Assembly (NCBI GenBank): GCA_949130495.1
Contig: OX422213.1
Location: 538,703,467 to 538,767,466, forward strand
Direction: 5' to 3'
Length of the DNA: 64,000 bases
DNA from: Sambucus nigra
Lineage: Eukaryota; Streptophyta; Magnoliopsida; Dipsacales; Adoxaceae
The notes below the pieces were generated by a model that saw nothing but the letters and a program-made list of their open reading frames with translations, searched no databases and was not told the DNA's origin. The translations under genes were made by a program, and so were the position numbers. Positions 11,820 to 23,740 of the stretch are shown here, piece after piece (within the stretch, counting starts at the first letter, position 1; every line of letters starts with the position of its first letter).

Positions 11820-13434
11820 ATGGGAACTAGTGATTCGAGTATAGAAGGAATGGAAGGTGCATACAAGGCAATTGAAAGTCTGGCAAAGATTGTGGAGCAG
11901 CAGGTGAACAATGGAGTACCAAAGAATCTTGAACTAAGTAGATGTACTATTGAACAGTTCAAGAAGTTGAATCCTCCATCTTTTAAAGGTACTCCTAACC
12001 CCACTGAAGCAGAAAGTTGGGTGATGCAGATGGAAAATATACTCGATGTTCTGATGTGTACCGATGAACAAAAGGTGTCATTTGTAACATTTATGTTAGA
12101 AGGGGAGGCCTAACATTGGTGGAGAATGACTAAGAGAATACACGGGGAAAGGAATACTTACATAGGTTGGAATGATTTCTTAATAATCTTTTATGAGAAA
12201 TATTTTCCGAATATGGTGAAAGACGAAATGGCAGCTGACTTCATGAGTCTGGTGCAAGGGAATATGATGGTTAGTCAATATGAGGCAAAGTTTACTGAGT
12301 TATCCCGTTTTTCACGTCATGTTGTAGCAACTGATGTCTTAAGAGCGAAGAAGTTTGAGCGCGGGTTAAGGTTGAATATTCGTAGTCGAATTTCCATCCT
12401 GAAATTAACATCATATATTGATGTCTTGACTAGGGCTACAATAGCTGAGAGGGATGGTGAGGAGTACAATCGAATTAGAGATGGAAAGAGGAAGTTTGGG
12501 GAACAAAAAGGAAAGAACCTGAATAATAGAAATTTCTTTAGGAACAAATCCAATGTTGGGGGATCTAGTGATAACAAACAATATAATAACCAGACATGTC
12601 AGCAATGTGGAAAGATGCATGGAGGACGACCTTGTTATAAGGATTCAGGAGCTTATTTTAGATGTGGACAGAAAGGACATCAGATAAAAGACTGCCCAAA
12701 CCCAGCAAGGGTTCCGATAAAGCCTTTAAGTGCAAAGAAGTATCAAGACAGACAGGGTAGAGTTTTCGCACTTTCTGATACCCAAGCTTCTAATGCGGTA
12801 GTGTCAGGTACACTTTTTATATATGCACAACCTTTTAAAGCTTTGATAGATCATGGTTCTACCCATTCATTCATATCTATACATGTATTAAATCTCTTTC
12901 ATAAATTGCCTGAACCCTTGAATCATAACATACATGTTTATACTCCTTCGGGTGAGTTATTGATGGGTAAATTAGTATACGAGGCTTGCCCCATAGATAT
13001 TGATAGTCATAAACTATTTGTTGATTTGATAGTTTTAGACATTAAAGATTTTAAAGTCATTTTGGGGATGGATTGGATAGCATCACATCATGCTAAGGTA
13101 GACTGTTTTGAGAAGAGTGTTACTTTCCAAATTCCTCACCAACCAAAATTTAGTCTTGAAGGAACTGGCATCATATCTCCGATGTGTATTATTTCTGCAA
13201 TGCAAGCCTATAGTTTTCTTAAGAAGGGATGTCAAGGATTTCTTGCAGCTGTTACTAGTTTGGAGATGATAGAGCCCAAATTAGAAGATATTCCTATTGC
13301 TAAGAAATTTTATGGATGTTTTTCCTGATAATTTACCCGGTCAACCTCCTAATAGAGAAATAGAATTTACCATTGACCTTATTCCTGGAACTATACCAAT
13401 CTCAAAACCACCATATCGTATGGCACATTTATAA
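11820..13434 (+). pseudogene. Gypsy gag and protease region
   Basis: Gag packages the RNA; the protease matures the polyprotein. Start ATG at 11820. One in-frame TAA at 12111-12113 interrupts the gag core (GEA-stop-HWWRM), after which the same frame runs to 13328. The retrotrans_gag core lies around 11930-12320 (FERGL). Zinc-knuckle sequence follows, with CQQCGKMH and CGQKGHQIKDC; the first cysteine of the second knuckle is RCGQ rather than C-x2-C. The protease motif is DHGSTHS at 12849, where active aspartic proteases have D-[ST]-G, so the enzyme is probably inactive. A 1-bp shift near 13310 leads into RT, and a TAA lies near 13432. Confidence 0.9.
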
Positions 13435-14718
13435 TTAAGAGAGTTAAAAGTTCAATTAGAAGACCTTTTAGACAAGGGTTTTATCATACCAAGTATATCT
13501 CCTTGGGGTGCTCCAGTGTTATTTGTGAAAAAGAAGGATGGGACAATGAGACTATGTATATATTATCGTGAACTGAATAAGGTAACCATTAAGAATAAAT
13601 ACCCCTTACCTCGTATAGATGACTTGTTTGATCAATTAGAAGGTGCACAAGTATTCTCTAAGATTGACCTTAGGTCAGGCTATCATCAATTGAAGATTAA
13701 GGATGATGATATTTCAAAATCATTTTTTTGTACTAGATATGGTCACTATGAATTTCTTGTAATGCCATTTGGACTAACTAATGCACCAGTCGCTTTTATG
13801 GATGTGATGAATAGGGTGTTTAGGAAATATTTGGATCAGTGTGTGGTTGTTTTCATTGATGACATCCTTATTTATTCCAAAAGTATTGAAGAACACGAAA
13901 AGCATTTAGAGAGGGTACTACAAATCCTTAGGAAAGAGAAATTATATGAAAAATTAAAGAAGTGTGAGTTTGGGATGCCTAGTGTTTCTTTTCTAGGACA
14001 TGTCATATCCAAAGAGGGAGTGTCAGTTGACCCTCAAAAGATCGAGGCTATACTAGATTGGCCCAGACCAACTAATGTGAGTGAGATTCGTAGTTTACTT
14101 GGATTAACAGGTTATTACCAAAGATTTGTTGAAAGATTTTCTAGCATTGCCAAACCTATATCTAGATTAACACAAAAGAAGGTAAAATATGAATGGTCTA
14201 AGGAAGCCGAAAAAAGTTTTCAATAACTTAAGAATCGATTAGTAACTGCCCCAATTTTGACTATTCCTTTCGGGACAGGGGGATTTGTGATTTATAGTGA
14301 TGCTTCTAAAAATGGTTTGGGATGTGTGATAATACAAAATGGAAAAGTAGTAGCTTACGCCTCGAGACAGTTGAAAACCCATGAGCAGAATTATCCAACC
14401 CATGACCTAGAATTAACAGCTATAATTTTAGCTCTTAAGATTTGGAGGCACTATTTGTGTGGTGAGACTTGTGAGATTTATACCGATCATAAGAGTTTGA
14501 AGTATATATTTACTCAGAAAGAGTTGAATATGAGACAAAGGAGGTGGTTAGAATTGATGAAGGATTATGATGTAAATATTCACTATCACCCGGGGAAAGC
14601 TAATGTAGTAGCTGATGCTTTAAGTAGGAAGTCTACCAAATTTAGCATGTCTTATTACAATCCAGGAAGCACTGTTAAGGCATTTGAGAAGTATGGAAAT
14701 AGATGTACTTATCTATAG
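13435..14718 (+). pseudogene. Gypsy reverse transcriptase and RNase H
   Basis: Copies the element RNA and degrades the hybrid strand. RT motifs: [15 protein letters not shown] near 13500, [10 protein letters not shown] near 13660, FGLTNAP near 13769, and intact catalytic FIDD at 13852-13863. The frame stops at 14224-14226 (TAA in the connection region) and resumes in the same frame. RNase H follows with [11 protein letters not shown] (catalytic D), the ELTAI glutamate, YTDHKSL and the ADALSRK end near 14620. A frameshift near 14690 separates it from integrase. Confidence 0.9.
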
Positions 14719-16169
14719 TAAAGGAGGAATAATTGCAAACTTACAAGTACAACCCATGTTGATGGAGAGGATAAAAATTGCACAAGTAAATGACCCACAA
14801 CTGAAGAAGATTAGAGAAGAAGTCATCGAGGGTAAGAGAACTGAATTTGCATTGCGAGATGATATATTGAGGTTTGGAAATAGAGTGTTTGTGCCATGTG
14901 ATGCCCAACTAAAGAGGCAAATTTTGGAGGAAATTTATTACTCAAGATTCACATTTCATCCTGGATGTATAAAAATTTATAGGGATCTTCGAGAAGTATT
15001 TTGGTGGAATAACATGAAGAGGGAGATAGCAAAATTTATATCTCAGTGTTTTCTTTGTCAATAAGTAAAGGCAGAACATCAAAAACCATCAGGATTACTG
15101 CAACCCCTACATATCCCTGAGTGGAAATGGGAACATATTACTACGAATTTTGTGACAGGTTTACTGAGGAGTTCAAATGGTAATGACTCTATTTGGGTAA
15201 TTATTGATAGGTTAACTAAATCTGCTCATTTTTTTGCCATTAAGATTACCCATTCTTTAGAGAAGTTAGCTAAGTTGTATGTGCGGGAAATTATTAGGCT
15301 TCATGGAACCCCAATTTCAATTGTTTCTGACCGTGACCTTAGATTTGTGTCTCGCTTCTGGAAAAGCCTATAAGAAGCCATGGGAACAAAATTGAATTTT
15401 AGCACTGCTTTTCAACCTCAAACGGATGGACAATCAGAGAGAACTATTCAAACCTTAAAGAATATGCTTAGGGCATGTGCACTTGATTTAAATGGGTATT
15501 GGGATGATCATTTACCGTTAGTGGAATTCGCATATAATAATTGCTATCAAGCAAGTATTCAAATGGCTCCGTATGAGGCACTCTATGGTAGAAGGTGTCG
15601 TTCCCATACATGTTGGGGAAAGAAAATTATTGGGACCAGAATTGATTCAGATCACAACAGAGAAGGTGAAATTAATACAAGACCGACTTCGAACCGCTCA
15701 AAGACGTCAAAAGAGTTATGTTGACAATCGACACCGACAGTTAGAATTCCAAAGAGAAGATTATGTGTTCTTGCGAGTATCGCCTATAAAGGGAGTAATA
15801 CGATTTGGGAAGAAAGGGAATTTGAGCCCAAGATACATAGGAGCTTTTGAAATCCTTGAAAGGATGGGAGCTATTGCGTATAAAACAACCTCACCACCGA
15901 AACTCTCTAGTGTACATAATGTGTTTCACGTATCAATGATAAAGAAATATATCCCAGATCCAAAAAATATCTTAAGTCATGAGCCTCTTCAAGTTAGAGA
16001 AGATTTTTCGTACATTGATCATCTAGTGGAAATTTTGGAGCATAAAGATCAAATATTACGAACCAAGGTTATTCTACTAGTTAAAGTATTATGGCAGAAT
16101 CATTCCGCTGAAGAAGCAACGTGGAAGCAGGAAGATGAGATAAAGGAGCAATATCCATACCTTTTTTAA
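14684..16169 (+). pseudogene. Gypsy integrase with chromodomain-like C-terminus
   Basis: Inserts the cDNA. An HHCC zinc domain ends in QCFLCQ near 15060, followed by a stop at 15062-15064. In the core, the first catalytic aspartate is replaced (TTNFV near 15145 where TMDFV is usual). The second (VSDRD near 15330) and the glutamate (GQSERTIQ near 15430) are present. Stops at 15371-15373 and a frameshift near 15600-15720 follow. The C-terminal part (15573-16169) has SPRYIGAFEIL, the VHNVFHVSM block, and a VEILEHKDQ..EEATWKQED..YPYLF tail typical of Tekay-type chromoviruses. Confidence 0.9.
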
Positions 16170-16207
16170 AATTAATGTAAGTAAAGTTTGGGGACCAAAC
16201 TTTTTAT

Positions 16208-16220
16208 AAGGAGGGTAGGA
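16208..16220 (+). other. Polypurine tract of the gypsy element
   Basis: AAGGAGGGTAGGA directly precedes the 3' LTR, the position of the plus-strand primer. One T interrupts the purines. Confidence 0.8.
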
Positions 16221-18482
16221 TCTAATGACCCCACTTTTATATAGTTTGTTTTTACACTATTGTGTTACTTATTATCTTATAAATGTTGTATTATTAGATA
16301 TGGGGTATTATTGGCTATCAGTATAACAAGCCCCATTTTTAATTACGAAGAATCAACTGTAAATTGGATCAAATCGAAGTCTTATGATATATCTTAAGGC
16401 AAATAATAAGTTTTGGGGTAGAAAATATAATTTTATGAAACTTTAAGGACTAAAATAAAAATATAAAATGGGCCATTTTGTAAATAAAATATATTTAAGG
16501 ACCTCTAAGAAATATTCAAAATATATAGTGTGAAATTACCAAAATACCTTTCATGTGTGAAATGACCCTTATGCCCTTATCACCTTTCCACCACGTGCTG
16601 GTCACTTCCACCTTCCACATGTCATCCGTAGAGAGAGAGCTAAAACACTTGTCATAATTTGGTGATATTAACACTGCAAGACCACTCTGGATCACGACAC
16701 CTCGGTGTTGAATCACCAATCCAAAAAGCCTAGTCATTAGACACGTGTCAACACCGTAATACTTTTGGAAACCTATAAATAGGGCCTTAGGGTTCATTTG
16801 AATCTCACACCAATTCCTTGAGAATTATAGTAAGAAAGAGTGATAGAAAGCTTGGGAAATATCTTAAGAAGGAGTTCTAAAATTTCTAATAAAGAATTCA
16901 TTTCGTAGGTATGATTTTATTTAAATGTTATAATGTATTTTTATAGTTTTAATATTTCGTTTTATAGCTTTACTTAGTAGTTATGCTGGTAAAATACACT
17001 AAGGACTTAACTAATCAAAAGTTAAGGTTTAGAAGAAATCCAAGTTGATTTTATTTTCATGTAAGCTTGTTTGAAATTGTATATGCGCTTTTAAAAATGA
17101 TTTTTTTAAAAGTAATTGCTCGTTATTATGGAATCCCATTTAAGTAATTCCGAAGTCAGGCCCGGTGAAATTCTGTCTAGACGAGATGGTATTTAAGTGG
17201 TGCCCCTGTAACCCTCCATCTTTACTGGGAATGAATCCGAAAATGTTCTGTCTAGAGGAAATGGTATTTAAGCGGTGCCCCTGTGACCCTCCATCTCTAC
17301 TGGGAACCGACTGATTAGGAAGAACTATGAATTGAATCCTTTAATTACGATCAATAAGTTTTAAAAGTTAAGAAAATGGTTTTTAGTAATCCTTTGAAAC
17401 AAGTTACTATTAAAATACAATATGTAGACTGGACCTTGTTTAGAACATATACTTAAACCTTTATCGTATTTGTTAGATTAATGTGAGATCGAAGACTCAT
17501 TATCTATAATTTCGACCTCTATTTTAGGTGAGTACTCTATGCAATTTCTTAAGCATTTTGATTATATTATATTGTGCAAACTATGTATATTTTTTGAAAT
17601 TCTTTTATTCTCAAAATGCATCTGATACCGATGATTTCATCGTTTGTTATATGTTTATATCTCTCCATATAAACATCTGATTTGAATTCTAAAATTATTG
17701 ATTCGGCCTATGGAAACTCTCTTACTATATTGGCCTTGACTACCGGGTGGAAATATTTGGGTGGTACCTTCCCAGCTGGTTTATCGCTGGTGTGCCCTAA
17801 ACAAGGCGTTGTTCCAGAAATCATGATTATCTGTCTGCGATGTTACCGGGTGGAAACATTTGGTAACACTATCTGTCTGGATATTAGAGCGTACATGGCC
17901 ACTAAAACTGAATAATTGACATATGCTCAATTGTTTTATCTTCTCTGTTCTGAACTGTTTATTCTGAATATATATAATGTCATCTACTTTATATATATTA
18001 CTTGAAATTCCTATCTTTATTTATATAATTTCTATTCTAAATTGAATTGGTATCAATTTTTTGAAAAACCCTGGAATGTCTGGAGATTGAATCTCATTCG
18101 GCTTTTAGCTGATGTTGTGTAAATAACCATTTTTCAGGAGATAATTAAGCTCGTGGATGGAACGAAAAAGGACTATGTTGAAGATTTAGCTTTTAAAGCT
18201 CTTTTTGTTACCTTAAGTAGAAGTTTGTTTAATTAGATAGAGCATGTTTAGCTCTTTGGGTCAAGTTGTAACTCATTGATATTTTAATACAAATGAAGTT
18301 CCCTTTAGAAAGCTCTGATGATGTAATTCCTTCACTTTCAGTATTTTACGATTCATAACGATGTGATTATACTTCCGCTACATATATTTTAAAGGAAAAA
18401 AAATTTAAGGCCAGAATATTGGATGCCTTGGTGGCATGTCAAGACACTCGTTCCCTACTATTTTCGGGTCGGGGTCGTGACA
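16221..18482 (+). repeat. 3' LTR of the gypsy element (2262 bp)
   Basis: Starts TCTAATGACC (TG mutated to TC compared with the 5' LTR) and ends GTCGTGACA. TATAAATAG lies at 16774-16782. The 12-bp length difference from the 5' LTR is mostly a 10-bp segment near 17794. Confidence 0.95.
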
Positions 18483-18487
18483 TCTCC
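18483..18487. other. Target-site duplication TCTCC (right)
   Basis: Pairs with 9331-9335. Confidence 0.95.
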
Positions 18488-19240
18488 TCTGTTTAAGGGA
18501 AGAAATAAAGCAGTGTATTATAGTAGTATGCTGGAGTCTTTTAGACAAAGAATTAGTGGTTGACAAGCTAAATTTTTATCCAGTGGAAGAAAATACACTC
18601 TTATCCAACACGTCATATACTCTTTACCAATATACCTGCTATCATCCCGTCAGCCTCCTAAAACTGTGATTAATTAGATTCATAAGATGATTAGAACGTT
18701 TTTCTGTGGTGGTTCAGAAGATAAGGGTTGTAAACATCAGTGGGCTAGATGGAGTTGTCTAACCAAACCTAAAACTGAAGGAGGTATGGGATTCAAAAGA
18801 TTTTTCACCATTGCTCAGGCTTCTAATATGACACTGGTTTGGAAATGGTATTATGATAATCCCCTTGGTCCACTTTTATGAAAAATCAGTACAAATCTTG
18901 GAACTCTCATTCCAATGGTTGTTCTCTAGCTTGGAGAAGCATGAGGAAGATTAAAGATGTTGCGCTTGAGTTAATGGAAAGGGTAGAAGGCAAATGGATC
19001 TGGAAGTCCTCAAATACAAGCGTCTTTAGTTTTTCATCTTCTTGTAATGCTCTAAAAAAATGTCCATTAATTCTAAGGTGTCTGAGTTGACATGGGATGC
19101 TAATATTCCTACAAAGATGTATATTAATTATTGGAGGATCCTGAATAATTGCCTACCATTAGATGATAGTATTCCAAATATTGGTATTCCAATGGTGTCC
19201 GGATGTAAAGCCTGCCTCCAAAATTATTAATCATCTCATC
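18483..19240 (+). pseudogene. LINE reverse transcriptase, thumb and linker part
   Basis: Joined to 9335, the sequence reads on from KYLGSP as LFKGRNK, the well-conserved RT block, which shows that the two LINE halves were once contiguous. It is followed by the thumb region (SLPIYLLS near 18620) and the linker with RTFFCGG and KTEGGMGF (18700-18800), typical of plant L1 ORF2. In-frame stops occur near 18563 and at 18879. The region to 19240 is a weaker zf-RVT-like linker. Confidence 0.75.
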
Positions 19241-20107
19241 ATTTGTCTGTTGACCGCCTTGTGGTTAATCAGGTTTGGAGCTTTTTCTTTGTCTTAATGG
19301 GGGCTAAGACCGAAAGATTCAACATATCTATGCTCGTGTTAAGCTGGTGGTTCAAAGCTAATTCTCAAGTCTACTTCAAATTTTTGTGCAAAGCTATTCC
19401 ATTGGAGGTGTGGAAAATTCAAAACCGCAGTGTATTTGAGGATATTACTATGTCTTATCAGGAAATTATTTTTAATTCTTTTTCCACTCTTTATAACATC
19501 TACAAAGCTGTCCAGTTTGAAAGAAAATTCTCTGAATTTGATGCAAGAATCAAGGTAGTCTTTAATCTTTCTTTTAAACAGAAGCATACAATGGTCTTCT
19601 CTCTAAAATGGTCCCTTCCTCCCCAATTATGGGTAAAGTTGAATGTTGATGGAGCTGCTATAGGCAATCCTAGTCCTTGTGGTTATGGAGGAGTAATTAG
19701 AGACACTTATAGCAAGATGGTGGTAGCTTTTTCATGTCCAGGAGGTTTTTCTACCAACTCAGATATGGAGTTCTACAGTTTACTATAGGGTTTTGATATT
19801 TATTTGAAGTTTAATTTAAACTTCATTCAAATAGAATCAGATTCTGTGACAGTGATTAATGTGCTAAACAAGAATTGGAATCCCCCTTAGAAATTGTCTA
19901 AATGTATTGCAGAGATTATACCAAAATTAAACATGCTTCATTACTCTTTAAGTCATTATTTCAGGGAGACAAATTTGGTTCTTGATTGCGTAGATAAAAG
20001 AGGAGTGGACCTTCTTTCCAAGAAAGTATACAAGGATGTTCAATAGATTCCTAACTTAGTGAGAGGTGCTTATAAGCTAGAATTTCTGGGATGTAGCTAT
20101 GTTAGAT
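19241..20107 (+). pseudogene. LINE ORF2 C-terminus with RNase H domain
   Basis: The domain removes RNA from the RNA/DNA hybrid in plant L1 elements. KLNVDGAAIGNPSPCGYGGV (around 19633-19692) is the first strand motif with the catalytic aspartate of RVT_3-type RNase H. IESDS near 19830 supplies the third acidic motif; the second (normally in an AE-type helix) is present as SDMEFYSLL. A stop at 19786-19788 interrupts the domain. RETNLVLDCVDKRG near 19965 matches the usual C-terminus. Confidence 0.75.
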
Positions 20108-20287
20108 CTATTGTTAAGTGTTCATAGTCTTTCATGTTAATAGGTCTAAGATAAAGTCCCAATTTTTTATCTTTATTCCTTTGGTCATTGGCTCCCCAAA
20201 GGATTTTTCTATGAGCTTGTAATTGCTTCCTTGAAGAGGCTTTTTCTCATATTTTAATAATATGTGTGGAGGTTCCATCCCTCTTAC

Positions 20288-20297
20288 AAAAAAAAAA
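20288..20297 (+). other. LINE poly-A tail (A10)
   Basis: Ten A residues end the LINE 3' untranslated region. The next bases resume family A gag sequence that is contiguous in the second family A copy at 24813-24816. This fixes the LINE 3' end and shows that the LINE landed in a family A gag gene. Confidence 0.75.
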
Positions 20298-20473
20298 TAG
20301 TTAACATTCACCGCCCGATTTACAGTTGCACACATTGCGATAAGCAAGGTCATATTAGGCGTTTCTGTTATAAAATTCAAAATACTCCCAGGAAGTTTAA
20401 AGAGACAGTCATACCGGTTCCTAAACCCCCACACCTCGTTACACATCAATATTGGTTAGGAAATCGAATTTAG
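20298..20473 (+). pseudogene. Family A1 gag fragment (C-terminal zinc knuckle)
   Basis: The tail of a copia-type Gag: CTHCDKQGHIRRFC, a C-x2-C-x4-H-x4-C knuckle, then NTPRKFKE and a damaged end where A2 has IWVRKFDL. The upstream part of the gene was displaced by the LINE. The frame runs out of the LINE poly-A by chance. Confidence 0.75.
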
Positions 20474-22311
20474 AAGCATATGGTTTAATTGTTCACGACT
20501 CCGATTTGATTGCACGTGATTCACCCCACGTGAGATTGTTTGGTTGTTTGTGTTTGTTATTTGTCATACGCTGGTTGTGTTCCATGATATACTCTACTAG
20601 TGCTATGACTCAATGTGTTGTAGTTCTCACTGTTTTATTAGTTTTAGCTACTATTTTAGCACTGTTTTGGATCTATTTGCCCTTTCCATGAACTTTTTTC
20701 TCAAATTTTCCTTTTGGTAAAAAAATGCATTAATTTATGGGATTATTGTATTCTCGTTCAAGCGAGATCACATGTCACGCGAAGTTGTCATTCTAACGAC
20801 ATGCACCTTCGTTAGAGCGTCATTGATTCTCGTTTGAACGACCTTTGTGGTTTTCTTGATTGATCTGTTTTGCAGTCCTATGGTTTATATTGATATAATT
20901 TTTGGTACTGCTGGGTGGTTGCTCAACAGTGTTTGAAAAACTCAAAAAGATTTTATTTTGATAAAATTTTTGAAAAATCCAAAAATATTTTTGTATTTTA
21001 TTTGCACCTAATGTGAATTCACACTTAGGATGACCAAGTCACAATTTCATTCCATTTATCCATGTGACTTTGTGATAGTGTTTTGAGACAATATATTGTG
21101 TCATTCATGTGCTTTATAAAGTTTGGAGTCTTTGAGATGATATAGTATTGCTACCTACATAATTGACTCTATTTGTCCTTTATTGCACGCAAGCACGAAT
21201 TTGTTTGACTTTTGTGCTTGTGTATCAGATATTGGTTGAGTGTTTCCATCTCAATTATGTCTATTCAACGAACCAAATGCAATAAAACTTGACAAAAATA
21301 AGTGCATGTTATAAACCGTTTGTGAGATTGTGTGATTTATTTTTAAAAATAGGGGAGGTCTAAGAAAGGTACATATTTATCCTTTGCGATTAAGCAACCA
21401 TTTGAATGGACCTAAAAATCGAGGAATTGAAAATTATCTGGGGTCCAATGAGGTTTAAAAGAGCCCGAAAAATTAAAAGGCAATAAAAAGAAATATATGC
21501 CAAAACTGGGCCAATAGGTTTTAATTCCATTGCCTCATAAGAAAAATAAAAAGAATTATCTTTTAATGAGGGAGTTTGGATGGAATAATTAACGGTTTGT
21601 ACGTCCTTGAAAGTTATGAAAAAGCATTATATAGTTTTGGATGTTATTGGTGTGGAAATCATTTGTACTTTGATTTGTTGATATGATTAAGATGATGTCA
21701 TGTAAATTCAATAATTTTATACCTAAGGACTATATTTTATGTTCATTCGTTAGGAGTACACTTTTGTATCCTGCACATTTGACACGATTGAGTTGATTTT
21801 CCTATCGAATTTGTTCATACCCATTCATTCCGTATCCACGATTTGGTTGTCTTAGTGTAAATTCATAGTGTGTGATTTTTGTAACATCAATTTTTTTTTG
21901 GATATTTTGTATCAAAAATCTGAAAAATAAAAAATAGTTTGTTTATTTTGTTTAGCATGACACCCCGATTTGATTTATGTGATTTATTGTCTTCCTTGTC
22001 TATTTCGGACAAATAAAAAGGCGGAGAACGAATTATTATTTTATAGGGAAGTTGATTATGCTTTCATGTTTATGCGTTTTAACATTTCAAACTCGATACG
22101 TCACGAGATTTTTGCTTTGTCTCATGTGTTAGGCACAATTGAAGATTTTTGGATTGAAAATCTTGGAGTTTTGAAGAATTAATTGTTGAAGAAATATTTG
22201 AAGACTTATCAGTTTATCATTCCATGTTTGAGTTTATGGGAGGGTAGATTTGTATAGGTCATTTAAGTGTTTTATAATTTGGATACTTTTATTTTGTATC
22301 GACATAGACAT
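20474..22311 (+). other. Non-coding 3' region of family A1
   Basis: About 1.84 kb without recognisable coding sequence, matching 24989-26824. It contains TCGTTCAAGCGA-type inverted motifs near 20754-20850 and a short open frame near 21970-22182 that is also open in A2 (see findings). Otherwise nothing is recognised. Confidence 0.6.
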
Positions 22312-22322
22312 AGGGGGAGATT

Positions 22323-23478
22323 TGTAAGGACATTGTCCGTTACAATTTAGTATGCCTTATACCGCTACAAGTTGCTACAAATCGTCGAAGAATTGAGAAG
22401 ATTACATCTACAAAAGACGAATCTGAGTTACAAGAAGACTTCAACATTCAAACCCAACTAGGATGAATTTGGTAAAATGTGTTTAAGTTTCATTTACATT
22501 TCACAGTAAAAGTGTTGGAATATTTTTTTTATAAAAGTTAAAATGATTTTTGGAATTTTAATAAATGGTTTTTATTTTTCAAAAACATTTTATCATAAAA
22601 GTTTTGGATAAATATCTCCTTATCCTGTGAACAGTTTTGAGATTTAAGAATTCCAAGTTATTTAAAACTTTAAAAGTTTTTAAGTGGATCAGTGATTGTC
22701 GTTCAAACGATGTCATATCTTGTTGAATGAGATGGTGGTTCGCTCGAACGACGTCGCATGTCGTTCGAACAAAGATGTTTTGCTCTGTCACGTCACCGCC
22801 TTGGTTTTTGTTATAAATAAAGGTGTCGGGCTTCTGAAGTTAGGGAGGAGAAAAACTAGTTTTTGACAGAATACATTTTTTATTATCCGACCATAATTCA
22901 CGGTTCATAACTTTTGTTTTACAATTCACAATGCCAATTGATTTTGTGTAAGTTGTTTTATGGAACCGAAAAGCATAGTTTTGCTATTGTTCATACTTTG
23001 TGGGGAGATCTCTACAACTGAGATCTGCGTGGTATTATGGAGTGAGTCTCTATGAAGTTTATGAATGAGTGTCATTGAAGATCTTTTGCGTGTTGATTCT
23101 TTGCTAAAGACTGCGTGTATGGACTGCGTGATCGTTGTGGTATAGCTGCGTGTGAACTATTACTGAGTTCTAGCCGAGGCTTTGAAGGGTTGACAAAGAC
23201 ACCGTGTGTTACACTTGTGGGAGATTATCAAGTTGTATGTAAGTCAATGGTCTTGTAAAATTGTCAAAGTTCTAGAAATAAAAAGGTTTTTCCCTGTGTG
23301 GATTTTTTTCTGAAATTTCTGTCACATATTTTATTTATGATTGTTGACACTTGCATGCACGTAGTTATTTGAGTTTAAGGGATGAATTGTTTTGATTCAT
23401 AAATTGACTCTAATTAAATAAGTTTTTTATCAGAATTTGAGCAACCATTTAAATATATATCGCACATAAGGTCTCTCA
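22323..23478 (+). repeat. Family A LTR shared by copies A1 and A2 (1156 bp)
   Basis: Starts TGTAAGGACA after the purine tract of A1 and ends GTCTCTCA, followed at once by the PBS of A2. The single LTR therefore serves as 3' LTR of A1 and 5' LTR of A2. TATAAATAA is at 22812-22820. The 115 bp upstream of it hold three near-palindromes of the TCGTTCGAACGA type (22699, 22740, 22761) and an ACGT-core element (CACGTCA) near 22788. Confidence 0.8.
22699..22820 (+). promoter_or_regulatory. Family A LTR promoter: palindrome cluster plus TATA box
   Basis: TCGTTCAAACGA (22699-22710), TCGCTCGAACGA (22740-22751) and TCGTTCGAACAA (22761-22772) are one-mismatch versions of a 12-bp palindrome. CACGTCA and TATAAATAA (22812-22820) follow. 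The arrangement suggests U3 enhancer elements and a core promoter; function is inferred from position. Confidence 0.5.
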
Positions 23479-23481
23479 AAT

Positions 23482-23492
23482 TGGTATCAGAG
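23482..23492 (+). other. Primer-binding site of family A copy A2
   Basis: TGGTATCAGAG, tRNA-Met type, 3 bp after the LTR end. A second similar site, TTGGTATCAGAC, occurs near 23787-23798 further into the leader. Confidence 0.75.
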
Positions 23493-23517
23493 AAGGTTGC
23501 TTTAAGTTATCGAGTTT

Positions 23518-23740
23518 TTTTTTTTTTTTTTTTCAAAGAAAGACCCCCAATTTATTGATAGAAAGGTAGAAAAGCCCTACCAAGGCGGCATTACAAGAAA
23601 AAATGAGCTAACTTTTAAAAAGGATAAATTACTTTAGAAGCCTAATTGATGGAATGCCTTGCAAATCCATCCTATAGCAACCAAAGGCGGATTTGGGAAG
23701 ATCCTTAGCTGAAGAGAAGATTTTGTGTTGTTTATCCTGA
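23518..23740 (-). mobile_element. LINE-type 3' end fragment (antisense) in the A2 leader
   Basis: A run of T starting at 23518, followed by CAAAGAAAGACCCCC.. and a CTACCAAGGCGGCATTAC segment. Read on the minus strand this is a short 3' untranslated region ending in poly-A, as left by a 5'-truncated LINE. The leader sequence on either side resembles the uninterrupted leader of family C (61743-61790). The right boundary is approximate and no clean target duplication is visible. Confidence 0.55.

Larger units (their letters stand above)
9336..18482 (+). mobile_element. Complete Ty3/gypsy (chromovirus, Del/Tekay-like) retrotransposon
   Basis: 9147 bp: 5' LTR 9336-11585, PBS, gag-pol (11820-16169), PPT 16208-16220, 3' LTR 16221-18482. 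It is flanked by the 5-bp target duplication TCTCC (9331-9335 and 18483-18487). Domain order PR-RT-RH-INT defines Ty3/gypsy. The long LTRs, the integrase C-terminus and the chromodomain-like tail point to the Del/Tekay chromoviruses; the lineage is inferred from motif recognition. The LTRs differ by roughly ten substitutions in the first ~145 bp plus a 10-bp indel, so the insertion is not very recent. Pol is interrupted several times. Confidence 0.95.
5804..20297 (+). mobile_element. Plant L1-type LINE, 5' truncated and split by a gypsy element
   Basis: Two segments, 5804-9335 and 18488-20297, form one LINE of about 5.3 kb once the gypsy insertion and one duplicated TCTCC are removed. The order is ORF1 with a nucleic-acid-binding knuckle, ORF2 endonuclease, RT, and a C-terminal RNase H, ending in A10 at 20288-20297. 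This is the layout of plant L1 elements carrying RNase H. The left end is abrupt inside ORF1. No target-site duplication matches the left flank (tandem LTR array) and right flank (family A gag), so the left junction is rearranged. Many stops and frameshifts show that the copy is dead. Confidence 0.85.
20298..22322 (+). mobile_element. Family A element, copy A1: partial internal region
   Basis: About 2.02 kb aligning end to end with 24815-26835 of copy A2. It starts inside the gag zinc knuckle, where the LINE tail ends, and reaches the polypurine tract AGGGGGAGA at 22312-22320 just before LTR 22323. After the gag stop it is non-coding. No RT, RNase H or integrase motif is present. Confidence 0.8.
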
